A DNA stretch of 64,000 nt from Bradyrhizobiaceae bacterium PARB1 (GTDB taxonomy: Bacteria; Pseudomonadota; Alphaproteobacteria; Rhizobiales; Xanthobacteraceae). Shown here one piece after another: positions 1 to 7,624 of this stretch; the stretch's first letter is position 1, and each line of letters starts with the position of its first letter. Where the stretch lies: the NCBI GenBank assembly GCA_002256345.1, contig NKIY01000003.1:1-64000 (forward strand), written 5' to 3'. A program made the translations under genes and the position numbers. The notes under the pieces were generated by a model. That model was not told the origin of the DNA and searched no databases. It saw only the letters and a program-made list of their open reading frames with translations.

Positions 1-201
1 GCTGCCGCCACAGTCGCGACCTCAACGATTTGCAACGCGTTGATCAACGGATTTGCAGTCCGTTGCGCCAACGCGTTGCAATCCGTCCCTCCAAATCTTT
101 GCGAATGGGACGTGGACGTCGCTTACGCTGCGGCTGAGCCCGACGATGATGAAGACAGCGACGGCAAGAAAAAGAAGAAGCGCAAGAAGAAGGACGACTG
201 A
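1..201 (+). CDS. 3' end of a hypothetical protein (5' end outside window)
   Basis: Frame 1 is open from the first base of the window to TGA at 199-201, giving the last 66 residues of a protein whose start lies upstream. The tail is strongly charged: a short acidic run (DDDED) is followed by an almost pure Lys/Arg stretch ending in KKKDD. A strong rho-independent terminator begins 30 bases after the stop, which supports this as a real gene end. The family cannot be recognised from the tail alone. A Lys-rich disordered C-terminus suggests nucleic-acid or polyanion binding, but that is only inference. Confidence 0.6.
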   Translation, partial: AAATVATSTICNALINGFAVRCANALQSVPPNLCEWDVDVAYAAAEPDDDEDSDGKKKKKRKKKDD

Positions 202-572
202 GCGCTATCTGCGCAATGTCCGACGAGCAAGCGGCACGGATTTCCGTGCCGCTTTTTTGTATGCCTCGTGCTCTCATCTTCCATTGAGGTATCCGGATAT
301 TTCCGGCCTGGATTGATGCACCCGCCGACTGCATCGCCGATCGCAAGACCAGCCGATGCTGCGCATTCACAATGTCGTCGGAATTGTATTTCGACACCGG
401 CGCCAGCCAAGATGCGGCGCCTGCATCGTGATAGTTATGGCAGTGCGACGACGGGCGGCGTTCGGGCGGCCTTTCATTTGGGCATGCATCTTCGCCACGG
501 CTCGGGCTTAATTGTCGTGCCAATTCGAATGGCCGGACCGAGTCGCGGCGCTGCCGCTCCGGCATAACCGAT
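202..572. other. Intergenic stretch, no gene seen
   Basis: Apart from the terminator at 231-258 I see no supported gene here. Open frames on both strands have no recognisable product, no good ribosome binding site and overlap each other. The promoter of the small exported protein that follows must lie in the downstream half, but no clear -35/-10 pair is visible. Confidence 0.5.
231..258 (+). terminator. Rho-independent terminator
   Basis: A perfect 10-bp stem (GCGGCACGGA pairing with TCCGTGCCGC, minimal loop) is followed by six T residues. It lies 30 bases after the stop of the partial gene at the window start. Confidence 0.9.
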
Positions 573-941
573 GTGAGGTTTCGCATGCGGTCAGGAATGC
601 GGCTTGTCTTCTTCGCGATGTCGATGGCCATCGTCCCGGCGGCATATGCCGTCGATCGCGGCCAGTTCGCCGATGTCCCCGAACATATCCGAAACTGGTT
701 CAAGAGCGTGGTCAGCCCCACGGGCGTACCCTGCTGCGATATGTCCGACGGCCATCGCACCGAATACGATGTGCGCGGCGGCTCCTACTGGGTCCCGATC
801 GACGGCGTTTGGACGCAAATTCCGGATCGCGCCATCATACGCGACCGCGGCAATCCGGTGGGCGAAGCAGTGGTCTGGTATATCCGGCGCAGCGACGGCA
901 TCATCATCATCAGCTGCTTCGTGCCCGCCGATGCGGTATGA
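573..941 (+). CDS. Small exported hypothetical protein
   Basis: A 122-residue product if read from GTG 573; in-frame ATG codons at 585 and 597 are alternative starts and give a more usual signal peptide. The N-terminus has Arg residues, a hydrophobic core (LVFFAMSMAIVPAA) and an AYA cleavage site before VDRGQF, so the protein is probably secreted to the periplasm. The mature part contains a CC pair (VPCCDMSDGHRTEY) and a late Cys, which could form disulfides. No enzymatic motif is seen. Such proteins are common conserved hypotheticals in Bradyrhizobium relatives. It ends 35 bases before the next gene, which is probably co-transcribed. Confidence 0.7.
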   Translation: MRFRMRSGMRLVFFAMSMAIVPAAYAVDRGQFADVPEHIRNWFKSVVSPTGVPCCDMSDGHRTEYDVRGGSYWVPIDGVWTQIPDRAIIRDRGNPVGEAVVWYIRRSDGIIIISCFVPADAV

Positions 942-976
942 TCCCGGCGGGGCGGCGCAAGACAAGCGAGAGCGAC

Positions 977-1222
977 ATGGCGGAAGTGACCTATGTGATC
1001 GTCGAACATGATGGCGGCTGGGCCTATAAGGTCGGCGCCGTGTTTTCCGAACCCTATCCGACCCGCGAGCGCGCCCTCGCCGCCGCCCGCCGCGCCGCCA
1101 TCGAACAACGCACGCCGGGCCGCACCGAAGTCATCTCCTACGAGGACGAGAACGGCAAATGGCATGAGGAGACTGCCGCCGGGAGCGATCGGCCCAACAC
1201 AGTCATCGTTGATAGATCCTAA
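977..1222 (+). CDS. DUF2188-like small protein
   Basis: An 81-residue cytoplasmic protein starting at ATG 977. It has the pattern of DUF2188 proteins: a short beta-rich core (YVIVEHDGGWAYKVG), a central helix rich in Ala/Arg (RERALAAARRAAIEQ) and a closing strand around TEVISYEDENGKWHEE. DUF2188 proteins have no established biochemical role. The frame is open much further upstream, but the ATG is the only start that gives the family's length. It follows the exported protein on the same strand by 35 bases. Confidence 0.7.
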   Translation: MAEVTYVIVEHDGGWAYKVGAVFSEPYPTRERALAAARRAAIEQRTPGRTEVISYEDENGKWHEETAAGSDRPNTVIVDRS

Positions 1223-1301
1223 TTTGGCCCGAGGCTGGCGAGCTTTGCAGCAGCAGGGCTGCGTGCTAGCTGGAGCATGACTATTTCGATTGGAGACGAC
1301 T

Positions 1302-1925
1302 GTGTCCGATGTGACCGCCGAAAAGCTGCGAGAGATCTATCCTGCCCCGCATCCGCGCGTGATCGCGAAGGCACGGCCAACGCTTGATGTGCATTCGAGC
1401 AAGTTCATTTCGCTGTCGCCATTCTGCGTGCTCGCCTCCTCCGGTCCCGATGGTACCGTCGATGCGTCGCCGCGCGGCGGCGGCATCGGCTTCGTCCAGA
1501 TCGCTTCGCCCACCGAATTGCGGCTGCCGGATCGCCCCGGCAACAACCGTATCGATACGTTCCAGAACGTGCTGAACGGCAGCGGGTATGTGCAGCTGAT
1601 TTTCTTCGTACCCGGCATCGACGACACGCTGCGCGTCAGCGGCATCGCGAAACTGTCGAAGGACCCGGAGCTGATGACGACGATGGAAGAGTTCGGCAAG
1701 CTGCCGCGCGCTGTTCTCTGCATCACCGTCACCGAAGCCTACTTCCATTGCGGCAAGGCGCTGATGCGCTCGAAGCTGTGGTCACCGGAAGTCCAGGTGA
1801 AGCGCGATGTGATGCCGTCGATTTCCGAAATGGTGTTCGACCAGACCAAGGCCGATACCAAACCCGAAGGCGATGCGCCGATGACCCAGGGTGAGATCGA
1901 AGTCGCCTACCGGAAGAATCTGTAA
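1302..1925 (+). CDS. Pyridoxamine 5'-phosphate oxidase-like FMN-binding protein
   Basis: A 207-residue protein of the split-barrel PNPOx-like superfamily. The segment from about residue 28 (HSSKFISLSPFCVLASSG...DASPRGGGIGFVQI) is the barrel half that binds FMN, and LPDRPGNNRIDTFQNVL is the usual second motif. Members of this subgroup (MSMEG_1061 type) bind flavin or F420; their substrates are mostly unknown, and this is not the pdxH enzyme of B6 synthesis. I chose GTG 1302 because GGAG lies at 1292-1295 with good spacing; TTG 1290 would overlap that ribosome binding site. It stands alone between the DUF2188 gene and a lipoprotein. Confidence 0.75.
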   Translation: MSDVTAEKLREIYPAPHPRVIAKARPTLDVHSSKFISLSPFCVLASSGPDGTVDASPRGGGIGFVQIASPTELRLPDRPGNNRIDTFQNVLNGSGYVQLIFFVPGIDDTLRVSGIAKLSKDPELMTTMEEFGKLPRAVLCITVTEAYFHCGKALMRSKLWSPEVQVKRDVMPSISEMVFDQTKADTKPEGDAPMTQGEIEVAYRKNL

Positions 1926-2032
1926 CGGACCGCTGCCGCAAGTCTGCCGCAACACCGGCAGACGGTCACCACAACCGACCTTGCAAAAATCACCCTAAAG
2001 TTGCATAATATGCAGGCTTGGGGAGAGCGTTT

Positions 2033-2626
2033 GTGCGTGGCGTCGCGTCAATTTGCATGATCGTGGCTGCAAGCCTCGTGCTTTGCGGCTGCGCGCGCGA
2101 TCCCTTCGTCACAGAGGCCGGTGAAGCAAGGGTCCACGAGTGGTGGATCGTGCATCAGGTCGACCGCGTCACAGACGCCGCACTCCCGAGTGCCTTCGTT
2201 TACGCCAAGGCGTCGAACAGCAATGTCGAATATCCAAGGGTTTCTTCGCTTCAGCTTACATGCATGGAGGGCAAGCAACCGCTGATCCGTCTCGCCTTCG
2301 ATTTCAGGATCGGTACTGAAGAAAACACGATGCTGGGCTATCGGTTCGACGACCTGCCAGGCCACCAGAACGTAACAACTCGCGTGTTGGCCAACAAAAA
2401 AATTGTCGTCATCGACGATCGCGAGACGATCGCGCGCTTCGTGGCGGAGCTCGAGAAATCGCAAACGCTGTATGTGAGGATCAGGTCGATCGACGGCGGG
2501 CGCACCACCGTCGAATATCCTGTCGCCGGCGCGTGGACGGCGATCCGCGCCGCCTTCGCCAATTGCGACATGCCGGCACCTGCCCAGCTCAATCCGGGGC
2601 GGGCCAGACTGCCCGGCATCTATTAG
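2033..2626 (+). CDS. Putative lipoprotein, function unknown
   Basis: About 197 residues from GTG 2033, preceded by GGGGAGAG at 2020-2027; an upstream TTG at 2018 is possible but overlaps that site. The N-terminus is a lipoprotein signal: Arg, a hydrophobic run (SICMIVAASLVL) and a lipobox-like LCGC, so the protein is probably anchored to a membrane on the periplasmic side. The rest is soluble and has one further Cys near the middle and one near the end. The layout weakly recalls type VI-associated VasI/TagO proteins, but nothing else of a type VI system is present, so I do not assign that role. Confidence 0.6.
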   Translation: MRGVASICMIVAASLVLCGCARDPFVTEAGEARVHEWWIVHQVDRVTDAALPSAFVYAKASNSNVEYPRVSSLQLTCMEGKQPLIRLAFDFRIGTEENTMLGYRFDDLPGHQNVTTRVLANKKIVVIDDRETIARFVAELEKSQTLYVRIRSIDGGRTTVEYPVAGAWTAIRAAFANCDMPAPAQLNPGRARLPGIY

Positions 2627-2652
2627 AGACGCCGGACACTGTTTTTAGCAAA

Positions 2653-2696
2653 GCATGATCTTCTTCGAAAAACGTCCTCGCCTTTCGGGATCATGC
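2653..2696. repeat. 44-bp palindromic repeat (GCATGATC type)
   Basis: Outer arms GCATGATC and GATCATGC are perfect inverted repeats, with further pairing between TTCGAAAA and the CTTTCGGG part. The same 44-base layout with different outer bases occurs at 24965-25008. It lies between the convergent lipoprotein and bfr genes and may also stop transcription from either side. Confidence 0.75.
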
Positions 2697-2704
2697 CTGC
2701 AGAC

Positions 2705-3190
2705 TTAGAACTCGCCTTCGAGGCCGCCCATATGCTTCTGGGTGTAGAGCTCGATGCCGATGCGCTCGATAAGGTCGAGCTGGGTTTCGAGGAAGTCGAT
2801 ATGGCCTTCCTCATCCTTCATCAGCGACTCGAACAGGTCACGCGACACGTAGTCCCTGACGCCGTGGGCGTAGGTCGCCGCTTCTTCATAGAGCGTGCGG
2901 GCGCCGATCTCGGCTGCCAGATCGCATTCAATGATTTCCTTGACGTTCTGGCCGATCTTCAACGGATCGAGCACCTGCATGTTCGGGAAACCATCGAGGA
3001 ACAGAATACGGTCGGTGAAACGGTCGGCGTGGTGCATCTCCTCGATGGACTCCTTGCGCCACATCTTGGCCATGTCCAGGAGGCCCCAATGGTTGAGCAG
3101 GCGGAAATGCAGCCAATACTGGTTGATGGCCGTCAGCTCGCTGCGCAGACCCTTGTTGAGATAATCGATGACCTTCGGGTCGCCTTTCAT
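2705..3190 (-). CDS. bfr: Bacterioferritin
   Basis: A 161-residue ferritin-like protein that stores iron as a ferric mineral in a 24-subunit haem-containing shell. The ferroxidase ligands are in place: a Glu in [10 protein letters not shown], the EEMHH motif, a Glu in [10 protein letters not shown], and DEEGHIDF near the C-terminus. A Met in [11 protein letters not shown] is at the usual haem-ligand region. ATG 3190 follows a purine-rich AGAGGAGAGA ribosome binding site; an in-frame start at 3214 is less likely. An almost ideal ICE box lies 47 bases upstream (3237-3253), indicating Irr/iron control. The partner ferredoxin gene bfd lies upstream on the same strand. Confidence 0.95.
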   Translation of the reverse strand: MKGDPKVIDYLNKGLRSELTAINQYWLHFRLLNHWGLLDMAKMWRKESIEEMHHADRFTDRILFLDGFPNMQVLDPLKIGQNVKEIIECDLAAEIGARTLYEEAATYAHGVRDYVSRDLFESLMKDEEGHIDFLETQLDLIERIGIELYTQKHMGGLEGEF

Positions 3191-3236
3191 GGCTCTCTCC
3201 TCTTGCCAGGCCAAACCAAAATGGCCCGAAACTGAA

Positions 3237-3253
3237 TTTAGAACGTTTCTAAA
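3237..3253 (-). promoter_or_regulatory. Iron control element (ICE box, Irr target)
   Basis: TTTAGAACGTTTCTAAA is a perfect 7-bp inverted repeat around a 3-base spacer. It matches the ICE motif bound by the haem-responsive regulator Irr in Bradyrhizobium and other Rhizobiales. Its centre is about 55 bases upstream of the bfr start codon, so it probably overlaps the bfr promoter and represses bfr when iron is low. Confidence 0.85.
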
Positions 3254-3338
3254 TCAGTTCGAAGGAGAGAACAAGCCCGTCTCGATCCGCAACAAGCGAA
3301 ATCAAGAGAATTCAGGATTATCTTGTGATGAGAGGACC

Positions 3339-3629
3339 TTAGGCAGCAACACCGATGGTGGCCGGAGCGTTCATCCCGACCGGCGCGGGCATCTCGGCCG
3401 CGGGAGCCGAGCCATGAGCCGCCGTATGCGGACAGCCGGCGCAGCAAGATTTCGCGCAAGCGCCGAGCGCCTCGTCCATGATCTTCTTGATTGTCCGTGC
3501 ACATCGTCCGCACTGGGCACTGCAGCCCAGGCAGCCATAAACCTGCCCCGGCGTCCGCGGCGGCTGAGCCCCGGAGACAGCCTTGCGGATGTCATGGTCG
3601 GAAAAGACGTTGCAGGAACAAACGATCAT
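3339..3629 (-). CDS. bfd: Bacterioferritin-associated (2Fe-2S) ferredoxin
   Basis: A 96-residue protein of the BFD-like [2Fe-2S] family. Cluster ligands are C4-x-C6 (MIVCSC) and C40-x2-C43 (AQCGRC), the arrangement of Bfd, which passes electrons to bacterioferritin haem so that stored ferric iron is reduced and released. It has two more cysteines in CLGC just before the second pair and a Cys-rich, Ala/Pro-rich tail (SCCAGC) that makes it about 30 residues longer than E. coli Bfd. It lies 148 bases upstream of bfr on the same strand, with the ICE box between them, so the two genes probably have separate promoters. Confidence 0.9.
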   Translation of the reverse strand: MIVCSCNVFSDHDIRKAVSGAQPPRTPGQVYGCLGCSAQCGRCARTIKKIMDEALGACAKSCCAGCPHTAAHGSAPAAEMPAPVGMNAPATIGVAA

Positions 3630-3985
3630 TAGCTGAAGGCACGCTCACAGGGTCGGTACACATCTTGGATATGGAAGCCGCCGTCCGGATGCAAAGCCAA
3701 AACACGCACCTTCAAGCTATTCCAAACTACTGATCCGCCTGCACAATCTGGAATGAATCTAAACTCTGAAAAATGGGCCTGCTACCGCCCTGAGCGGGTA
3801 AGAAAAGACCGCTGAACCGCTATTGCCGTGAACCCGCCCGCCCAACCACGCGTCCAACTGTTACCGGCTGTGAATTTGCGACCAAATCAGCGCGGTTCCG
3901 TTCATTGAACATTCAAGTCGGATGTGAAACTTTTGGTCCCATGCCGCGCTATTTGGTGCGTATCGGAAGTGAATGAGGTGACGCC
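3630..3985. other. Intergenic region between divergent bfd and Gly-rich gene
   Basis: No supported gene. It contains the ICE-like box at 3747-3763 and must hold the promoters of bfd (minus) and of the exported Gly-rich protein (plus). I see no other clear element. Confidence 0.5.
3747..3763 (-). promoter_or_regulatory. Degenerate ICE-like box upstream of bfd
   Basis: On the minus strand the sequence reads TTTAGATTCATTCCAGA. It matches the TTTAGAA-N3-TTCTAAA pattern at 11 of 14 defined positions with the same spacer length as the perfect box in front of bfr. It is 118 bases upstream of the bfd start. This could let Irr control bfd as well; the match is too imperfect for certainty. Confidence 0.4.
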
Positions 3986-4294
3986 ATGAAGAAGACCCTG
4001 ATGGCCCTTGCCGCTGTTGCCACGCTGGCCGTTGCGGCTGCGCCGACCACTGCAAGCGCACAACACTGGCACGGCGGCGGCGTCGGCGCCGGCGTTGCAG
4101 CCGGGCTGATCGGCGGCGCCCTGCTCGGCGGCGCCATTGCCTCGGGCTCCGGCTATTACGGTCCGGGTTACGGCTATTATGGCGGCCCGGCCTATGTCGC
4201 TGGCCCCGGCTATTACGGCGATTGCTACTGGCAACGTCAGCGCTTCTGGGACGGCTATGGCTGGCGCTTCCGCCGCGTTCGCGTTTGCGGCTGA
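3986..4294 (+). CDS. Gly/Tyr-rich exported small protein (paralogue 1)
   Basis: A 102-residue protein with a clear signal peptide (MKKTLMALAAVATLAVAAAPTT, cleavage after ASA). A glycine-zipper-like segment follows (GVGAGVAAGLIGGALLGGAIASG), then Gly-Tyr repeats and a Cys-containing C-terminal motif (DCYWQRQRFWDGYGWRFRRVRVCG). The Gly zipper suggests association with the outer membrane or self-assembly. GAGGTG seven bases upstream fixes the start. The next gene encodes a paralogue with the same three-part layout. Confidence 0.75.
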   Translation: MKKTLMALAAVATLAVAAAPTTASAQHWHGGGVGAGVAAGLIGGALLGGAIASGSGYYGPGYGYYGGPAYVAGPGYYGDCYWQRQRFWDGYGWRFRRVRVCG

Positions 4295-4500
4295 GATTTG
4301 AGAAATTCGTTGCACATCGAACCAGATCAATTCCGATGTGCACGACTTGAAGTGGCGCGAAAAAACCGCTTTTTCGGGTCACTGCTTCGTGAGTGTTTAC
4401 GCCGGATTGACGGTTGGGCCTTTGAAATGGCTGTCAGTTCGAATCTCGCGTGAGAACCTTTAACGCGCCGCTTGCGGCGTCCTTGTGGGAGAGACTTGAA

Positions 4501-4797
4501 ATGAAGAAGACTGTTTCCGCTCTGGTTGCCGCTGCGACGGTTGCGGCTTCGCTGGTTGCCGTGGCGCCCGCCGCCAAGGCCGATGGCGGCCGTATCGCCG
4601 CCGGCGTTGCCGGTGGCCTGATCGGCGGCGCATTGCTCGGTGGCGCCATTGCTGCCAGCCGCCCGGCGCCGGTTTACGGCTACGGCTACGCGCCTGCCCC
4701 GGTTTATGTGGAGCCGGCTTGCCGCGTCGTTCGTCAGCGCGTCTGGGACGACTATCGCGGCGTCTGGCGTTACCGCCCGGTCGAGGTTTGCGATTAA
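4501..4797 (+). CDS. Gly-rich exported small protein (paralogue 2)
   Basis: A 98-residue protein starting at ATG 4501 after a GGGAGAG site. It repeats the layout of the protein at 3986: signal peptide (MKKTVSALVAAATVAASLVA...AKA), glycine zipper (GVAGGLIGGALLGGAIAAS) and a C-terminal CRVVRQRVWDDYRGVWRYRPVEVCD segment with two Cys that probably form a disulfide. The shared GLIGGALLGGAIA string and the RxRxWD...RPV/RV-CD/CG ending show tandem duplication with later divergence. Transcription ends at a strong terminator 27 bases after the stop. Confidence 0.75.
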   Translation: MKKTVSALVAAATVAASLVAVAPAAKADGGRIAAGVAGGLIGGALLGGAIAASRPAPVYGYGYAPAPVYVEPACRVVRQRVWDDYRGVWRYRPVEVCD

Positions 4798-4823
4798 TCG
4801 TTAGGTTTCATCATCACGATTTC

Positions 4824-4850
4824 AAAGCCCGGCCCTGCGGCCGGGCTTTT
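4824..4850 (+). terminator. Rho-independent terminator
   Basis: AAAGCCCGGCC and GGCCGGGCTTTT form a long GC-rich stem with a 4-base loop and a T run, after the second Gly-rich gene and just before the convergent transglycosylase gene. Confidence 0.9.
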
Positions 4851-4865
4851 CATTTGCGATGAATG

Positions 4866-6113
4866 TCATCGCGCCTGCATTGCGCGCAAGACTGCCTCGC
4901 TCGGCCAGCAATCGAGCTTGAGTTTTGCCGACTTCTGAAACGCGCCAAGCGCCGCACGCGTCTTCATTCCGGCCTTGCCATCCACCTTGTCGCTGTAAAG
5001 CCCGAGCGAGGTCAGATGGCGCTGCATCGCTTCAACGTCAGTGCTGCGCAATTGCTTGGTCGCCGCCCAAGGCGTCGCGAATGACTGGCCGCCCGCGATG
5101 CGATCCGCGACATGGCCGACGAACAACACATAGAGATCGGAGAAATTGTATTCCTTGATGACGAAGTAGTTTTTCGTGGTCAGGAAAGCCGGGCCGTAGA
5201 TGCCCTCCGGCTGGAGCAGCGAGGCTGGCTGCGCCTGTTCGGCAGCACTCACCCTCTCCCCACGCACCGGTGCGAAGCCGGCACGGATCCATTCGCCGAT
5301 CGGCCGCGTCACCTCCGGCACGCCCATGGTGCAATCGGCATTGGCGGGCGCACGCACCTCATAGGCCCAGCGCAGACCGCGCTGCCACCCCTTGTTGACG
5401 AGTTGCTGCGCAGCCGAGGCAAGCGCATCAGGGACGGATTTCCAGATATCCACCTTGCCGTCACCGTCGAAATCGACGCCATGCTTTTCGAGCTCCGACG
5501 GCAGGAATTGCGTCAGGCCGGTCGCGCCGCCCCATGACACGCGCAGATCCTGCCGCGAGACAACGCCGCTTTCGATCAGTCTGAGCGCCGCGATGAATTC
5601 GCCGCGATACTGCTCCTTGCGACGACCGACATAGGCCTGCGTCGCCAGCGTCCGGATGCCGTCATAGGGCAATCGATGACGACCGTAATCGGTCTCGCGG
5701 CCCCAGATCGCCAGGATGATGGAGCCAGGCACGCCGGTCTGCTGCTCGATGGCCTGCAGTGTCTTGCGGTGCAGCTCATAGAGCCGCCGCCCCTCTGCCG
5801 CGAGTCGCGCAATGCTCGCTTCTTTCAGATAATCGGCCGGCACCTGCACGAATTCGGCCTGCGCCGGCGCACCGGTCGCGGGACGGCCGGGCAACAGGAG
5901 ATCGGGCAGCTTGTAGTCAGGCTCGAGGCCGCGCGTCGCGTCGTCAAAGGTCTTTCGCGACACACCGGCTTTCTGGGCTTCGGGCCACAGCGACGCCACG
6001 AAACTGGTGAAGGCAGCATCGGCGGCCGACACCGGAGAGGCGGACAAAGCAAAGGCGATCAGCACGCCACAAAGCAGCGCACGTAGTGCCGATCGCTTGC
6101 CCAGTTCCCTCAA
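4866..6113 (-). CDS. Lytic murein transglycosylase, MltB type
   Basis: About 415 residues. A signal peptide (residues 8-30, ending PVSA) leads to an SLT_2/MltB catalytic domain and a C-terminal peptidoglycan-binding helix bundle (about 350-412). The catalytic Glu is E140 in [11 protein letters not shown], and a long groove motif [15 protein letters not shown] follows. Such enzymes cleave the MurNAc-GlcNAc bond with 1,6-anhydro product. I chose TTG 6113 because it overlaps the stop of the upstream yqhA gene (TTGA), suggesting translational coupling; an upstream extension to 6242 would run deep into yqhA and break the signal peptide. Confidence 0.85.
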   Translation of the reverse strand: MRELGKRSALRALLCGVLIAFALSASPVSAADAAFTSFVASLWPEAQKAGVSRKTFDDATRGLEPDYKLPDLLLPGRPATGAPAQAEFVQVPADYLKEASIARLAAEGRRLYELHRKTLQAIEQQTGVPGSIILAIWGRETDYGRHRLPYDGIRTLATQAYVGRRKEQYRGEFIAALRLIESGVVSRQDLRVSWGGATGLTQFLPSELEKHGVDFDGDGKVDIWKSVPDALASAAQQLVNKGWQRGLRWAYEVRAPANADCTMGVPEVTRPIGEWIRAGFAPVRGERVSAAEQAQPASLLQPEGIYGPAFLTTKNYFVIKEYNFSDLYVLFVGHVADRIAGGQSFATPWAATKQLRSTDVEAMQRHLTSLGLYSDKVDGKAGMKTRAALGAFQKSAKLKLDCWPSEAVLRAMQAR

Positions 6114-6727
6114 TGCCCGTGTGCTCCGTGATCCGCCTTGTGCTTCCCGGCCCCATTCGCCTCGCCGCTGTTCGACAGTTTGTCGACATAGGCGATGCCG
6201 ACCGCCGAGAGGATGAAGACCACGTGGATGATGGTCTGCCACATCACGCCGGTTTCAGTGAAACTGGTGGTGCGTGCGCCGGTATTGCCGAGACCGCCAG
6301 CCTCGATGAAGGTCCGCAGCAGATGGATCGACGAAATGCCGATGATCGCCATCGCCAGCTTGATCTTCAACACGCTGGCATTGACATGGCTGAGCCATTC
6401 CGGCTCGTCCGGATGCCCCCTCAGATTGAGGCGAGAAACGAAGGTCTCATAGCCGCCGACGATGACCATCACCAGAAGATTGGAGATCATCACGACATCG
6501 ATCAGGCCGAGCACGACCAGCATGATCTGCTGCTCGCTGAAATCGAAACTATGGGTGATGAGGTGCCACAGCTCCTTCAGGAACAGCACCACATAGACGC
6601 CCTGGGCAATGATCAGGCCGATATAGAGCGGCAGCTGCAGCCAGCGCGATCCAAAGATCAGAATCGGAATGGGGCGCATCGCCGGAGCCTTCTTTGGCGG
6701 CAACGGCAGTTCAGGCGTCATGGACAT
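6110..6727 (-). CDS. yqhA: UPF0114/TIGR00645 family membrane protein YqhA
   Basis: A 205-residue inner-membrane protein with about four membrane segments ([77 protein letters not shown]). It keeps the family signature [10 protein letters not shown]...[17 protein letters not shown]. The family is widespread and its function unknown. The C-terminal tail is His-rich. The stop overlaps the start of the lytic transglycosylase, so the two are probably one operon. Confidence 0.9.
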   Translation of the reverse strand: MSMTPELPLPPKKAPAMRPIPILIFGSRWLQLPLYIGLIIAQGVYVVLFLKELWHLITHSFDFSEQQIMLVVLGLIDVVMISNLLVMVIVGGYETFVSRLNLRGHPDEPEWLSHVNASVLKIKLAMAIIGISSIHLLRTFIEAGGLGNTGARTTSFTETGVMWQTIIHVVFILSAVGIAYVDKLSNSGEANGAGKHKADHGAHGH

Positions 6728-6839
6728 GCGGGAGGTCTCATTGTCGGGAGAATCTTCGGTGCGGTCTGCAATGCGGACTTATATCGGCGGGTTCCGGACA
6801 TCATGATGTCCGGCCGCGCGGCAACTGGCCGCATCGACA

Positions 6840-7610
6840 CTACTTCACAGCGACGATGAAGATTCGCGGAAAACGCAGCAGCACCTTGCCGTCGGCATGG
6901 GGCAGATAGGTTGCGGCGATACGCGCCGTGTATTCAGCGAGATATGCCTTGCGATCGGCGCTTTCGAGCGGATCGACAAAGGGACGCAGGCCGGTGCCCT
7001 TCACCCATTCCACGATCGCCGTGGCATCTGCCAGCGCGTGATTGTAGACGGTGTGCCAGATATCGACACGCGAACAAATCGGCTGCAGCGCATCATAATA
7101 GACGCCGGGCTTCGGCAGCGAGTCGCGCAGCTCGGCCGCTTTCGAGAGCTGCTTGCGCCACGGCTCCATGTAGGCGACCTCACGCATCAGCACATGGCTC
7201 GGCTCATCGAGATTGTCCGGCATCTGCACGGCGAGCACGCCCCCTGGCGGGAGGCCGGTGGCGAGGCGCTTGAGCTGCTTGACGTGATCCGGCACCCATT
7301 GGAACACCGCATTGGCGAACAGCATGTCGGAGCCCGCCGGCGGCACCCAATGGGCAATATTGGCTTCGATGAACGTCTGGTTCGGCAGGCGCTCGCGCGC
7401 CTGACGGAGCATGTCGGCAGAGGTATCGACACCGATGACCGAGGCATCCGGCCAGCGATTGACGAGCAGCTCGGTGGAGTTGCCGGGGCCGCAGCCGATA
7501 TCGACGACTTTTCGCGCTTCTGCCAGCGGCACCTGCGCGAGCAGATCCCGCGCCGGGCGGGTCCGCTCATCCTCGAATTTCAGATATTGCTGCGCGCTCC
7601 AGTCCGACAT
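6840..7610 (-). CDS. tam: Trans-aconitate 2-methyltransferase
   Basis: A 256-residue class I SAM-dependent methyltransferase. The SAM-binding motif is [11 protein letters not shown] at 35-45, followed by the acidic residue in VIGVDTS and the [12 protein letters not shown] motif. The N-terminal signature [21 protein letters not shown] is characteristic of Tam, which methylates trans-aconitate, an inhibitor of aconitase, using SAM in the cytoplasm. Length equals that of E. coli Tam (252). It stands just downstream of ettA on the same strand, 14 bases away. Confidence 0.9.
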   Translation of the reverse strand: MSDWSAQQYLKFEDERTRPARDLLAQVPLAEARKVVDIGCGPGNSTELLVNRWPDASVIGVDTSADMLRQARERLPNQTFIEANIAHWVPPAGSDMLFANAVFQWVPDHVKQLKRLATGLPPGGVLAVQMPDNLDEPSHVLMREVAYMEPWRKQLSKAAELRDSLPKPGVYYDALQPICSRVDIWHTVYNHALADATAIVEWVKGTGLRPFVDPLESADRKAYLAEYTARIAATYLPHADGKVLLRFPRIFIVAVK

Positions 7611-7624
7611 CTTGAAGCCTCCCC

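Noticed and set aside
2033-2626. Type VI secretion accessory protein
   Set aside because: The lipoprotein has only a loose resemblance and no other type VI gene is in the window.
4430-4460. tRNA-like T-loop string GTTCGAATC
   Set aside because: No matching acceptor, D or anticodon arms can be formed around it.
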